Positions 21,158 through 31,899 of a DNA stretch of 64,000 nt are shown piece after piece. The notes below the pieces were generated by a model. It saw only the letters and a program-made list of their open reading frames with translations. It had not been told where the DNA came from and searched no databases. A program made the translations under genes and the position numbers. Numbering within the stretch: the stretch's first letter is position 1; each line of letters begins with the position of its first letter. Source of the stretch: Aristolochia californica (Eukaryota > Streptophyta > Magnoliopsida > Piperales > Aristolochiaceae); the NCBI GenBank assembly GCA_029961685.1, contig JARWKL010000001.1, positions 50,687,062 through 50,751,061 on the forward strand, read 5' to 3'.

Positions 21158-24100
21158 TAGTTTCCGTGGCTGCGGAGTTGTTTGTGAACTTCATCACTTA
21201 GTCTTGTAAAGACTAGAGGACATGTTTTTGGAGTATCAAACCAATCCAACGCTAAACCTCAAGACTTGGAACAAAATCACAATTCTTTTCCTATATGTGC
21301 CTTTTAATGGACACTTGGTGTACAACTGCTGTCTTCCCAACTATTTGGACAAATTCCTTCACTAGGTAGCCTATGCCCTACTGATTTTCCAAAATAGCAT
21401 ACCCCTTCTTTCTCAACTTCTTTTGAGTAGGTGCTAATGTTAGACAACCAAATATGGTTATTTCATGAAGCTTGTTTCAGGAGAACCTGTACCCAATTCT
21501 CGCCAATAGTCGATATGGATTGGGGTCGTACACTTTTTTTTTTGAACAAGTTGAAGGCAATGGATGTGATAGTCACTTTGTTTGAACCCAATAATACTTT
21601 GATTTTCAAGTTTTAGGAGTGTTGTGACTTTGCTCCCCAACTCCTTCTAGCTTTCTTTTTTGAATGCAAAGAAGGGAAATCATCCTTCTTTTGTCAAGAG
21701 CATAGGATGTCCCATAGGACTGATGGTTTTGTGCGTTCTGATTTCAAAAACGATTGTGTGCCTTCTTGCTATGCATTTAATAATGGCCTCCTTTAATCTA
21801 TGGCTTTACACACATCTTTCTTGTCAACTGGATCAAGTAGTGATGCATTACTTCAATGACTTTTTTAAATAATTAATAAATTTTACATATGCATACGAAG
21901 CTTTTGCCTCGATAAAGGGACTTTCATTTGCAAAAAGCTACCTTCTCTTCACCATCTTTGCAATATTTAAAACATTGGTTGGGAGTTGATGGAATAACCC
22001 TATCAACATGCAGCCAAGGCCTCCCGAGTATCAAGTTGTACGACATTTTGACATCTACTTCATGGAATAGAGCAATAGAGACCATTTCACCAATATAAAG
22101 TTTGAGACAGATCTTCCCCAAAGCCCTTTGACCCTCTTTCTTGAAACCATGGATCATCAAGGAGCACATGGCAAAGTCATTTATCATAACCCCAATATTT
22201 TTCATGGTCCATATAGGGAGAATGTTAACTATAGAACCATAATCGAGGAGGATTCAATTCACAGGTTGATCTCGTATATGCCAAACACACTGAGAGGTGG
22301 ATTATGTGATTTTGAGCCAAGTTGTAGGTCTTCCACCCCGAAGTAGATGCATGACATACATGAAGCTATTGTAGTTGATAGATCATTGTGGAGCATCTAG
22401 AGTTACTCAACTTCAGCAACCAACTTTTATGGTAAGAGGACTTTGATCAGCGGTTGTTGCGATCAAATTGGTAACTTGACCTCATCATGGACAACTTTAG
22501 TTAGAGACAATTGATTTAAACTCATTTCTATGTTCACATTTGTTTGTTCATTGTAATGTTCAAAAAGAGATGGGTACAAGCTACACTACTTTATTGTTCA
22601 ACTTTGCCAGAAAGAAGGTTGTGAACACGAGGTTACAAATACTAGTGCCCATGTTATGAACCATCCAGGTAGTCTACAAGTGTGATTCCTTTTCTTTGCT
22701 TGTGCTTCTCCTTTTGTCTAAAAATGTTTTGTGGTCTCATCTTCACAATGCTTTTATCCTTTTTATTCTTGTTTTGCAATGCTCCTTTACGGTCACCTAA
22801 CTTTGTGAGATTTGATGCAATTACTTCCTTATGACCTTTTTCTTTTGCCTTACTTAGTGTCCTTCTGACATCCACATCTTTCCTTATTATTGATATTTTA
22901 GGAACTTGAATTTGTGCAAGGGTGGGAGCTTCTTGTTCAACCCCAATGATTACTAAATTAGATGATCCTAACTTCAATAGGAAGGGTCTCACTTCTTTGG
23001 TGGGATGTTTATGATCAACACCCTTCTGCTTTATTTTTACGTAACTTTCTCTTTGATGCTTTCAAAAACATTGAATTTGAAGCAATTGTCTCATCTTCAA
23101 GATCAATGATGATACACCCTTGTGTTGCCAATTCTAGAATATTGTCTTTCAATACAAGACACTTTTTTATGGGATGGACAATAATCTCATGAAATTTACA
23201 ATAATTTAGATATTGGTCTTCCAACATCTTCTATCCTTTTAGGCTCCAACAATTACACTATTTGCTTCTCTAGTCGTTGCTCCAACATCACAAGCACATC
23301 AAAGTCGGGAAATGGATAATATTTTTCTTGCCTTTCCTTCAATGTAGATTTTTTTTACTATTGTCTCCATTAGTTACTTTCAGTCTCCACCTTTCTTTCG
23401 TTTACCTGCAATTTTAGCAAGTACAATGATATTGGTTGTGTGAGATTCTTTGGATAAATCCCTTGAGGGAGACTTTGAGTTTCCTTTGTTATTTTAACTT
23501 TCTCTTTGACCCTTTCCCTCACCTTTTTTTTTTTCAATAAAAATTTCCATGTAATGGGCTTTCATTGCCAACTCTTGAAAATCCTTAGGTTTCTAACTAT
23601 GCAAGAAGTAGAGTAAGCCTCATCTCTCCAATTCACATGTCACTCTCCGTTTTAGTTGATAAGTTGGCTATCTCTTTGCAATTAAGGCTCAGATTTCATT
23701 ACAGATTGATGCAATTGATCACTTTTTTCCCCTTTTTTATGTTTCATGTTGGTAAACTCGATCAAGGTTATAGTGTGACAGGTGATGTAAAAATGGCTCA
23801 AGAAGTCATGCTCTAGTTGCTCCTAGTTATCAATTGACTCTTATGGTAGTTCAATGAACCATTCAAACACATTTCCTTTGAAGAAGCATCTCAACTACTT
23901 TACCAGAAGGTCTCCATCAATGCTGACATTATTGCAAGTCTCTATGAAGTGGGCAATGTGTTGTTTAGGATTTCTATCATTTTTGAACTCCTAGAATTTT
24001 AGTGGACAGTTCCCAAGCAACATCCCAAGTACTCGAATGTGTCAACTACAGGGCCTTACATATGCCTGAGATACTTACCCCACCCACTGACTAACTAGAG

Positions 24101-24960
24101 GATTGCTTTGAAGGTAATGGATCCACCTTCAACTAGTTGAAAACCTCTAGATGCCCCATGTTAGTTAGGAAGTGATTGACTGAAGTGCTTTGATGTTTGT
24201 TTGCTGAACAAGACAATTCTCCCATAGTAGCTACCAGATCATCTAACTTGTTCATGATCTACGCGATTTGGGTGTCTCTGGGCAAGATCTGCTCATCTCG
24301 TTCTTTTGTTTCCTGATGAAGATTAGGCATATGGTCCTCAAGCATTTTCGCTTGAGTCATCATTTTGGTAACTTTGATTAAAGGTTGTGCAAAGGGTGAA
24401 GCAGCCTCTGAGGAGGATGGAAGACTTGATCCACTGACTAGAGAAGCAACATCTCAATGTTTCTCAAAATGCATGATCATTGAAGGCAGTAGAGTTGTGC
24501 TTAAAGAATGAAGTCGTGACTTTGAAGAATTGGTGAGAGGGCTATGTATTGGTGATGTCACCATTGTGCTTGAGTAACTTTATCACCCTTGAGTCTTTCT
24601 GGAGAGAAAAAAAACCTTTTTGTTGTTGTCTCTTTTCCTAGAAGGTTCGTTGGTGGAGAGATTATTTGTCATAGCACAAGTGACTGAACTCACACAAACA
24701 ATGGAAGAAGCACACAAATTCATAGTAATTGTCTTGAAGGCATGTGGGTAGGCGGCAATTAGATCATAGGGCCTTATGCTTGGGTAAGTAGAAGTCAAGT
24801 TGACAACATTAAGTCCCTTTCCTTTGTTATTTTCGAATGACGCTATTGAGTTGATACTATTAAAGTGGAGAAGGAGAAGAGATGTAGAGATTGTCATATC
24901 AAGTATGCCAAATGTGTCAACATACAAGAGGTCCACTACGTGAATCGGTGTGACTGTGGG
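21158..24960 (-). pseudogene. Ty3/gypsy (Tat/Athila-like) gag and protease remnant
   Basis: Minus-strand blocks: gag with ETCNNV...GDLLVK, FEWFIELP and DNWEQLEHDFLSHFY (about 23600-24100), YCKFHEIIVHPIKKCLVLKD (23015-23227), a basic spacer (22654-22992), and the retroviral-type aspartic protease tail KMSYNLILGRPWLHVDR with IGEMVSIALFHEV (21924-22205). Then comes the start of pol with FANESPFIEAKASYAYVKF (21870-21930) and weaker text to 21250. Stops and frameshifts are common. RT, RNase H and integrase are absent. The Tat/Athila assignment rests on the gag and RPWLH protease style and is moderate. Confidence 0.65.
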
Positions 24961-26060
24961 TACAACAACAAAAGGAAGTTACAAAGTTTCAAGTGATGTA
25001 AGTCCAACTTTCAATTTACTCTAATTCGATCTCCACACATGAATTTTATTCGAACGTCACTTAATCTGATAGATGTATTGGAACTTCCTTGGTTCACTAG
25101 TCTCAATTTGTTGGTAGCCTCCACTTGACAGGGCTTCAAACTGGCTTAAGATTTGCAGCGTCAAGAGCACAACTCCAGTTTCTCACCATGGAGCTTTGAC
25201 AAACTTGAAACTTAATAAAATTCTCTAGGAAATTTCTCTCTAAGTTCTTCCAAGAGTTCTCTAAGTTCTCCTCCCAAAATCCTCAGAGTGCCTCTATTTA
25301 TAGTGTGTGTGTGTGTGTGTATAGGGGGTGGGCATCGTTGTTGTGGGTGGTTCAACCACCCCACCCTTATCTTCTCCTTGCCCCTTGACTAGGTTCACAT
25401 ACAAGGGGAGAAGGCTACATGGCAAGACTCATTCTTCATTTCATGAGGATGTGAGACCTCACCTTACTATGTTATTTGTCACTAAGGGTTTGTTTGGAAC
25501 CCCTAGAAAAGAAAAGAAATAAGAATTTGACCATTATTATTCCGAAAAATAGTTAGTGAAAATGAGATTATGATCAAATTCTCTTTTTCACTAACTAATT
25601 TTGGGAATAATAATTGTCAAATTCTCATTTTATTTTATTTTCATGGAGTTCCAAACATACCCTAAGGTGCCATCTTCTTTGTTTGAGTGGCATTCTCTTG
25701 TAATGCTATTTGTCATCTTTCTTGTATGGGGTGGAACCTTCTTGTGATGTCACGTGTCACTCATGTACCAACTCTTTAATTTATGTGCCTCTTAGGTGTT
25801 GCTTAGTGGCATTCCCCCTTTGATTTGATCTTAGCTGAGATTTGTGCAACTGGCTTCATCCTTACCATCAACTGGTTTGTTATCTCAGCGATCGACTTTG
25901 ATTTTGATCGAAACTCTAATTTTGACTATTAATTGAGTATTTGACTTTGATCTTCGAGCAACTCACTATTAGGTTCTATCAATCTTAACTATTGATCTAA
26001 TTTCTAATTTTGATCAATAGTAAATTCTTTTTCATGTTATTGATCCAGCCAAATCTTTAA
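24961..26060 (-). repeat. Probable LTR/leader of the gypsy remnant, with TATA box and (TG)9
   Basis: No coding signal. On the minus strand an ACTATAAATAGAGGCAC promoter box lies at 25287-25304, beside a (TG)9 microsatellite at 25303-25320, with purine-rich GGAGAGAA-type transcribed sequence following, as in plant LTRs. A MITE is inserted at 25486-25662. Edges and TSDs were not found, so LTR identity is an inference from position upstream of the gag. Confidence 0.4.
25486..25662 (+). mobile_element. Palindromic MITE (PIF/Harbinger, Tourist-like), TSD TAA
   Basis: The two halves are inverted copies: the left arm GGGTTTGTTTGGAACCCC... and the reverse complement of the right arm GGGTATGTTTGGAACTCC... 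match along about 80 bases each, meeting at GTTAGTGAAAATGAGA / TCTCTTTTTCACTAAC. The flanking TAA (25483-25485 and 25663-25665) is the 3-base duplication expected for this superfamily. No transposase is encoded. Confidence 0.85.
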
Positions 26061-26957
26061 AAGAAAGGGAAAAAAACTTTGGTTCCACGCTGGCCCGAGT
26101 TACTTAGGAGCTTAGCTCCCTGTAGGGGTCATGAGGGGCCATGGCCCAAATGATTTTAGATTTCCTGGACAGGTTTCCAACATTTTGTCTCTGGAAACAT
26201 CTTAAGGTGATGGAGGGGTGACAGGAGAGAGTTACTTGCTTAATAAAGAACAGATGCAAGAAAAGAAAAAAAATAAGGGTTTAAAATGCGGAATAGGAGA
26301 GGTAAAAGAGGGGCGAGGTGAGAGACGTTTAACAGTTGTTTCGCTAAAAGAATCTCTTCTTCATACGGAGTAATTCGATTCTGCTGGATAAAAAAAACAG
26401 TAATTCTATTCTGCTGTATCGTCGTCCTTCCGTTTTTGCGTCCAGGAAAGACAAAAAGAGCGACTGGAAGAGCTTCCTATTCGGGCTTTAGTTAAAGTTG
26501 GAACCACCACGTGGCAGTCTCTTTGAACCATGTTTCCTTGCATTCTTTTTACCGTTTGATTTCTCTTATTTTCTTTGACGTCGTCCATGGAATAATTTCT
26601 TCTTCTTTTCTTCTCTTTGTCAAATCTTTAGATTTCAGTATCTTCTCCATCATGTCCCCGATGCCTGATCAAAACACGTTGTAGAACCACGAAAACGCAG
26701 GAGAAGAAGACGACGACGAAGAAGAACAAGAAACAGACGACGACATGAAGATGAGAATGCAGACTATAAACTCTTCCATACTGTCCAATCACTATCCTTT
26801 CTTCGGCGTCTAATGCTGCCTGCTAGCAGATGAGAACGCCTGCTTAATAACCCAGAGTGTATCATAATCGTGATACATGATCAGACCGCGAAGCCATCCA
26901 TCAAATTAAGACTCAAGAAAAAAAGAAGACAATTCGTAGGCAGACAGTGTTGCAGCC
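26061..26957 (+). promoter_or_regulatory. Upstream region and putative leader of the syntaxin gene
   Basis: No coding similarity. A TATA-like CTATAAAC lies at 26764-26771, about 190 bases before the ATG, and a purine-rich GAAGAAGA tract at 26700-26735. Upstream ATGs begin short frames at 26745-26813 (22 codons), 26813-26833 (6 codons), 26830-26847 (5 codons) and 26877-26909 (10 codons). Which lie in the mRNA depends on the unknown transcription start. An AT-rich inverted repeat ACTATTGATC/GATCAATAGT occurs just before this region, at 25988-26021. Confidence 0.35.
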
Positions 26958-27890
26958 ATGAACGACCTCTTCTCGAGTTCCTTCAAGAAGTACACGGGCC
27001 TGAAGGAGCAGGTCCACATGGATGATATGGAACACATGGCCATTGAGGAAGGAGGCGAGGGGAAGGAGACCGTCAACCTCGACAGATTTTTCGAAGATGT
27101 TGAGAACGTTAAAGATGATATGCGCTGGGTGGATCGCCTCTACAAGCAGCTCCAGGACCTCAACGAGGAAAGCAAGACCGTCCACAATGCCAAGACCATG
27201 AAAGAACTCCGTGCACGCATGGACTCCGACGTCGAACAGGTGCTCAAACGAGTCAAGGTTATCAAGGGGAAGCTGGAGGCTCTCGATAAATCCAATGCAG
27301 CACACCGCAGGCTCCCCGGATGCGGCCCCGGCAGTTCTGCCGACAGAACCCGGACGTCCGTCGTCAGTGGCCTCGGCAAGAAACTCAAGGACCTCATGGA
27401 TAATTTTCAAGACCTGAGGGCCAAGATGACAGCCGAGTATAAAGAGACAGTGGAGCGGCGGTATTTCACCATTACCGGCGAGAAGGCTAATGAACAGACC
27501 ATTGAAAATTTAATCTCCTCAGGAGAAAGTGAAACATTTTTGCAGAAGGCCATACAGGAGCAGGGCAGAGGCCAAATCATGGACACCATCTCGGAGATCC
27601 AGGAACGCCACGACGCTGTCAAAGAGATTGAGAAACACCTTCTTGATCTCCACCAAGTTTTTCTCGATATGGCTGCTTTGGTTGAAGCACAGGGACAGCA
27701 GCTCAACGATATTGAAAGCAATGTCGCACATGCAAGTTCCTTTGTACGGCGAGGGACTGAGCAGCTTCACACGGCGACGGAGCACCAGAAAAGCTCAAGG
27801 AAGTGGACTTGTATCGCCATATTACTCGGAACACTTGTTGTCGTCATTCTCGTTCTGCCCATTTTGTCATCGCTTGCTACAACTTTATAG
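26958..27890 (+). CDS. SYP124: Plasma-membrane syntaxin, SYP12 group Qa-SNARE (SYP124-like)
   Basis: A 310-residue intronless frame. [12 protein letters not shown] at the N-terminus is typical of the plant SYP12 subgroup. A Habc helical bundle spans about residues 38-160, with [20 protein letters not shown] in the linker (about 121-140). The Qa SNARE helix spans about 204-270, containing [19 protein letters not shown] and the zero-layer glutamine Q245 in [11 protein letters not shown]-terminal transmembrane anchor is at about 284-306. These proteins pair with SNAP33-type and VAMP72 partners for exocytosis at the plasma membrane; SYP123-125 members are linked to tip growth (family knowledge). 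Length matches SYP124/125 rather than the longer SYP121. The start GCAGCCATGA has a good context. The paralogue assignment within SYP12 is tentative. Confidence 0.92.
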   Translation: MNDLFSSSFKKYTGLKEQVHMDDMEHMAIEEGGEGKETVNLDRFFEDVENVKDDMRWVDRLYKQLQDLNEESKTVHNAKTMKELRARMDSDVEQVLKRVKVIKGKLEALDKSNAAHRRLPGCGPGSSADRTRTSVVSGLGKKLKDLMDNFQDLRAKMTAEYKETVERRYFTITGEKANEQTIENLISSGESETFLQKAIQEQGRGQIMDTISEIQERHDAVKEIEKHLLDLHQVFLDMAALVEAQGQQLNDIESNVAHASSFVRRGTEQLHTATEHQKSSRKWTCIAILLGTLVVVILVLPILSSLATTL

Positions 27891-28614
27891 GTAGAAAGAA
27901 AACAGGCATGTCAAATTACCTCAAAGATAGATTCTCGCTACTCTTTGCTTCCTACATAAAACCCTGGCTGCTCATCCTGTGGTACGAAAAGGTTCCTTTG
28001 CTGCTTGATAATTGATTGGCTTGTATGGCTTATTCACATTGAATTCAATCACCCTTTTCCCTTGTTCTCAATTTTCTTTTCTTCCCTAAAGTTTCTTTTC
28101 AGACATTCAATTGTATTGCCATGTAAATGTTGGTAAAATAGAAGATGACAATGGACGCCCAATATGAGATAAAGGAACATGGTAATTGTACTCTTACTGA
28201 ATAATGAGCTTAAGTACCAGTCACTAAGTACATCATATTCCTCCTGGTGCTATAAAATTCTTACAAACAGAGAACATTCCTCCGAATACATGAAAGTAAC
28301 AAAAAATTTAAAAATAAAATAAAAATTGACATATTAACTCGGGCGTATGGGTCAGATGGGGGTCTTCAGACAAACTCTTTAAGGTTCTCAGCATATAAGA
28401 ATGACCACAGGCAATTAGTCCACCATTTTAAGGCAGCTGCAAAAATACAAACACAAATAGTACTCACCCTGTTTACTCATAACCTGAGCATTATAGTTCT
28501 ATACCCCCTTCACTCCAAAAAATTATCATCAAAAGACTCCACAGGTGTGTGAGCAATTCTTGGAACCAACATGAATCCATAATCAAGCACAGAGTCGATC
28601 ATTTGGGCACACCA
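27891..28614. other. Convergent 3' flanks of syntaxin and PPR genes
   Basis: AT-rich and without coding signal. It must hold the 3' ends of both genes, which are transcribed towards each other about 720 bases apart. Plus-strand frames overlapping the syntaxin stop are out-of-frame shadows. Confidence 0.6.
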
Positions 28615-31143
28615 TCACCAATAGCCTCCACAAGAGCATGAACCCTTCTTGAAATGATGGAACCGACTTGGATCCCTGACTATAATCTCATGATCAACAA
28701 TCTTTGAAACAAAGGTAAATGCAATATGACAGTCCCCACATACACGGAGGTTCTTTGTGATTCGAATTGGCATACCAGCAGCTGTTGTCAAGATGCCATA
28801 TGCAAGAGCGAGCTTCTCACTATGCTCGGATAGAAGATATTTTTTCTCCTCATCATCCACATCATGCAGTGCAAATCTGGTCTCCGGTATGTAACCAATA
28901 ACTTTTATGCGCTCCATCAGGTCTGTAAGAACTTCATATATCTCTCGAGATCGAGGGTTGGACCTATCTCCCACAAAAAATGACACATTCCCCTCCTTCC
29001 TTTGAATCCAGCTACATCCAGGCCTCTTTCTGATCCCTGCCCTCTTCATCAGACTTCTAATGCGCAGAACATCCTTCCACTGTCTAGCATTGGCATAGAT
29101 GTTTGATAAAAGAGTATAGAATCCATCATTTTCAGGTTCAAGCTCTAAAAGTCTCTTTGCAGCATATTCCCCAAGCTCAACATTAGCATGGACTCTACAT
29201 GCACTAAGCAATGCAAGCCACACAACTGAAGTCGGTTCCATCGGCATTGTCTCTATAACCTCTTTTGCTTCACTCAATCGGCCAGCACGGCCCAAAAGGT
29301 CTACTGTGCAAGCAAAATGCTCAACACCAGCAGCCACACCATATTCCCTATTCATGTTGTTGAAGTACTCTAACCCCTGTTCCACCATACCTGAATGACT
29401 GCAAGCATAGAGCACAACAACAAAAGTGACCCCATCAGGCACTAGACCAGCATCACGCATCTCATCAAACACATAAAGAGCATCTTCTCCACGTCCATGC
29501 ATCCCATATCCCGTCATGAGAGATGTCCATGAGACGGCATTTCTTTTAAGCATTTTATCAAACACTCGCCTGGCTATATCTATATCACCACACTTGGCGT
29601 ACATGTCTATGAGGCAATTGGTCACAAAGAGCATAGCTCTTTCATACCTGTTACGAATTACATATGCATGGATCTCTTTACCAAACCTAAGAGCTGAGAG
29701 ACGCGAGCAAGCCATTAGAGCACATGATATGGTGAATGCGTTCGGTAAAGTATTGGCTTCTTTCAGCATTTTGGAAAATAATTTCAAAGCGTCATTGGCA
29801 TCACCTTGTTGAGCATAACCACCAATCAAGACTGTCCAGGTAACGACATTCTTTTCCGATAAAGGTATTGAATTAAACAATTGTAAAGCCATATCAGCCC
29901 TTCGACATTTGGAATACATGTCAATAAGACCATTCTCGATCATCAGATCGTCTCCATCATCGTGGGTCCATTTCAGAACGCGTTTAAGAGCATAAGCATG
30001 AGTTTCCTTACCCTTTGAAAGTGCACCCACGGCAGCACAAGCTGAAAGAAGAGATATGATAGTAACAGCGTTTGGTTGGGATCGTGAAAGCTGCATTTGC
30101 TGGAAAACATTTATTGCCTCGTAACCAAGCCCACGTTGTGCATAACCAGCGATCACTGCACTCCATGTCACCACGTTAAGTTGAATGCTATCTTCTCGCA
30201 TTCGAGTGAATAATTGGAGAGCGCCATCAAAATTTCCGGCCTGCGCATATCCTGTCACCATAGCATTCCAGGATACCAAATCTTTAACTTCCATGCGATC
30301 AAAAACCTTTACCGCTTCTTCCATCATACCGCATTTCGCATAGGCATCAACTACTGCGTTTCCAACAAAAACATCCCGTAAAAGTCCGTTTCTTTCAGCG
30401 TAACAATGAAGCTCCTTAACTTGTAATGAAGAGCCAAGCGACCCAGAAGCAGGAAGCACATTGACCAGGCTCACCGCTTCCGCCTTTGTCCTCATTGCCC
30501 GAAATATCTGTAATGCATGGTGTGGCTCGTCACTCTGCATATAAGCTGCTACCATCGAGTTCCATGACACAACATCATCAATCTTTCTCTGAGTAATTTC
30601 TTCGAACATACGAGCTGCGTCTTCTAACGAGCCGCACCTGTAGTACATCGAGATCAAAGCATTGCAGACAAAGACGTTCCATTCGAAGCCGTCACGACAC
30701 ACAACAGCATGAACGGCTGTACCCCGCCTGAAGGACGGGAGCTCGCCGCAGGCCTTTAGTACAAAAGGGAACGTGAAGTGATCAGGCTTTGCATCAAGCT
30801 TCTGCATCCGGTAAAAAACGGACAGAGCCTCTTGATAGCGTTCATTTCGGACGTGGTGACGAATGAGAACATTCCAACAGAAGATTGCGGAAGGCGAGAG
30901 GTGTTCGATAGTCAAAAGTGCATCGACTGGTGCATTGCACGCGAGATACGCGCCAACAATGGCAGTTGATAAAGGAGTCTGAGAGGGAAAGAGGTGAAGG
31001 CCTGTTGTGAGGATTTGTTGGTGCACAAGACGGGCTTCCACAACGGTTTTGCATTCCTGCAGAAGTGTAGTAATGAAAACACTGGAGGTGCAGAAGAACC
31101 GAACGGTGGGGCGGAATTTGATTTGCGGAAGGTGGAGGAGCAT
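28615..31143 (-). CDS. PLS-class pentatricopeptide repeat protein with E, E+ and DYW domains
   Basis: 842 residues without an intron. The N-terminus is basic and Ser/Thr-rich (RPTVRFFCTS), as for a mitochondrial or plastid presequence. PPR motifs run from about residue 55 to 640 (repeated DVVSWN, NALISMYYRCG, LIDMYAKCG, DGVTF patterns). An E/E+ region follows at about 645-745 (RKRPGCSWI). The DYW deaminase-like domain is at about 748-842, with HSE (H774, E776), CGDCH (C802, C805) and C-terminal CSC. The last residues are GYW instead of DYW. Such proteins bind organelle transcripts and direct C-to-U editing. Overall order and length match the protein of Arabidopsis locus At5g16860, which also ends GYW, so I infer orthology. 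Target transcript unknown. Confidence 0.93.
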   Translation of the reverse strand: MLLHLPQIKFRPTVRFFCTSSVFITTLLQECKTVVEARLVHQQILTTGLHLFPSQTPLSTAIVGAYLACNAPVDALLTIEHLSPSAIFCWNVLIRHHVRNERYQEALSVFYRMQKLDAKPDHFTFPFVLKACGELPSFRRGTAVHAVVCRDGFEWNVFVCNALISMYYRCGSLEDAARMFEEITQRKIDDVVSWNSMVAAYMQSDEPHHALQIFRAMRTKAEAVSLVNVLPASGSLGSSLQVKELHCYAERNGLLRDVFVGNAVVDAYAKCGMMEEAVKVFDRMEVKDLVSWNAMVTGYAQAGNFDGALQLFTRMREDSIQLNVVTWSAVIAGYAQRGLGYEAINVFQQMQLSRSQPNAVTIISLLSACAAVGALSKGKETHAYALKRVLKWTHDDGDDLMIENGLIDMYSKCRRADMALQLFNSIPLSEKNVVTWTVLIGGYAQQGDANDALKLFSKMLKEANTLPNAFTISCALMACSRLSALRFGKEIHAYVIRNRYERAMLFVTNCLIDMYAKCGDIDIARRVFDKMLKRNAVSWTSLMTGYGMHGRGEDALYVFDEMRDAGLVPDGVTFVVVLYACSHSGMVEQGLEYFNNMNREYGVAAGVEHFACTVDLLGRAGRLSEAKEVIETMPMEPTSVVWLALLSACRVHANVELGEYAAKRLLELEPENDGFYTLLSNIYANARQWKDVLRIRSLMKRAGIRKRPGCSWIQRKEGNVSFFVGDRSNPRSREIYEVLTDLMERIKVIGYIPETRFALHDVDDEEKKYLLSEHSEKLALAYGILTTAAGMPIRITKNLRVCGDCHIAFTFVSKIVDHEIIVRDPSRFHHFKKGSCSCGGYW

Positions 31144-31409
31144 GATCTATTCCCATAGCGTCAGAGCATCGAACAGCTGGTAGGCATGCGCTTCAAATCG
31201 CGAAAACCCTTGTGTTTTTGGCGGGAGACTTCTGGAGCTCATAGATCCCTTGAGTTAGTGGCGGGAGACTCCTGGAGCTCATAGATCCGTTTCGTGGCTC
31301 ACCAGAACGACCATTCCATCGAGTTAGTGGCGGTTCGAAATGTGTAGCAAACAAAAATCTAAGCGTTTTCAAAAAATATTTAAGTATCACGAAATTGATC
31401 TGTATTTAA
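31144..31409 (-). promoter_or_regulatory. Upstream region of the PPR gene
   Basis: No coding domain. Minus-strand frames here overlap the PPR start in other phases. It contains a 40-base tandem duplication at 31220-31299 close to where the promoter and 5' leader should be. No clear TATA box was identified. Confidence 0.45.
31220..31299. repeat. Two-copy 40-base tandem repeat
   Basis: GGCGGGAGACTYCTGGAGCT followed by CATAGATCCC is repeated at 31220-31259 and 31260-31299 with one substitution in the body. A third partial copy (GAGTTAGTGGCGG) follows at 31320-31332. Confidence 0.85.
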
Positions 31410-31756
31410 GGGCCTATTTAGAACCAAAAAGAAAAGAGGAAAGAAAGGTTTTTTCTGTTGTTTGACAACAGAGAATCATTGAGTGAAAAAACAAGAGAAA
31501 ATATTACTCTCACAAAATGATGGAATTTGGGGAGAAAATAAAAGAAATAGAAATTGAAGAGAAAATTTTAATCATCAAAATTTTAAAGTATTACTATTTT
31601 TCTTTTATTTTTCATTTTTCTCTTGTATCCAAACAAGAGAAATTGTATTTCTCTTCCCTTCTCTCTCTCATTTTTCGTGAGCATCCAAAAAAAAAAAAAA
31701 ACTTTTTTTTTTTTATTTTCATTTTGCTCTCCACTTTATGCATTCCAAACACAACC
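31410..31756. mobile_element. Possible MITE, imperfect ends
   Basis: The left end GGGCCTATTTAGAACC and the reverse complement of the right end GGTTGTGTTTGGAATG resemble the termini of the MITE at 25486. A left TAA faces a right TAT. The interior is AT- and homopolymer-rich with GAGAAA/TTTCTC inverted pieces but no full fold-back. Weak call. Confidence 0.3.
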
Positions 31757-31899
31757 TATTAGGAAGTTTATCTATTTTTAAGTAGAAGAAAAAAGATGTA
31801 AATAAAAATAGATTTTTAGAAGTGCTTCATTTTCTTAAAAAATAGTTTTTTTTTATAAAATATAGAGAGAGTTAGTGCATTTTGAAAGATATGGAGGAC

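Noticed and set aside
25303..25320. (TG)9 run as a functional element
   Set aside because: A plain microsatellite; no evidence of function.
26913..27785. Several minus- and plus-strand frames overlapping the syntaxin
   Set aside because: Shadows of the syntaxin frame; composition and lack of domains argue against coding.
31517..31762. 81-codon plus-strand frame upstream of A2 fragment
   Set aside because: AT- and homopolymer-rich translation of a MITE-like segment; no domain.
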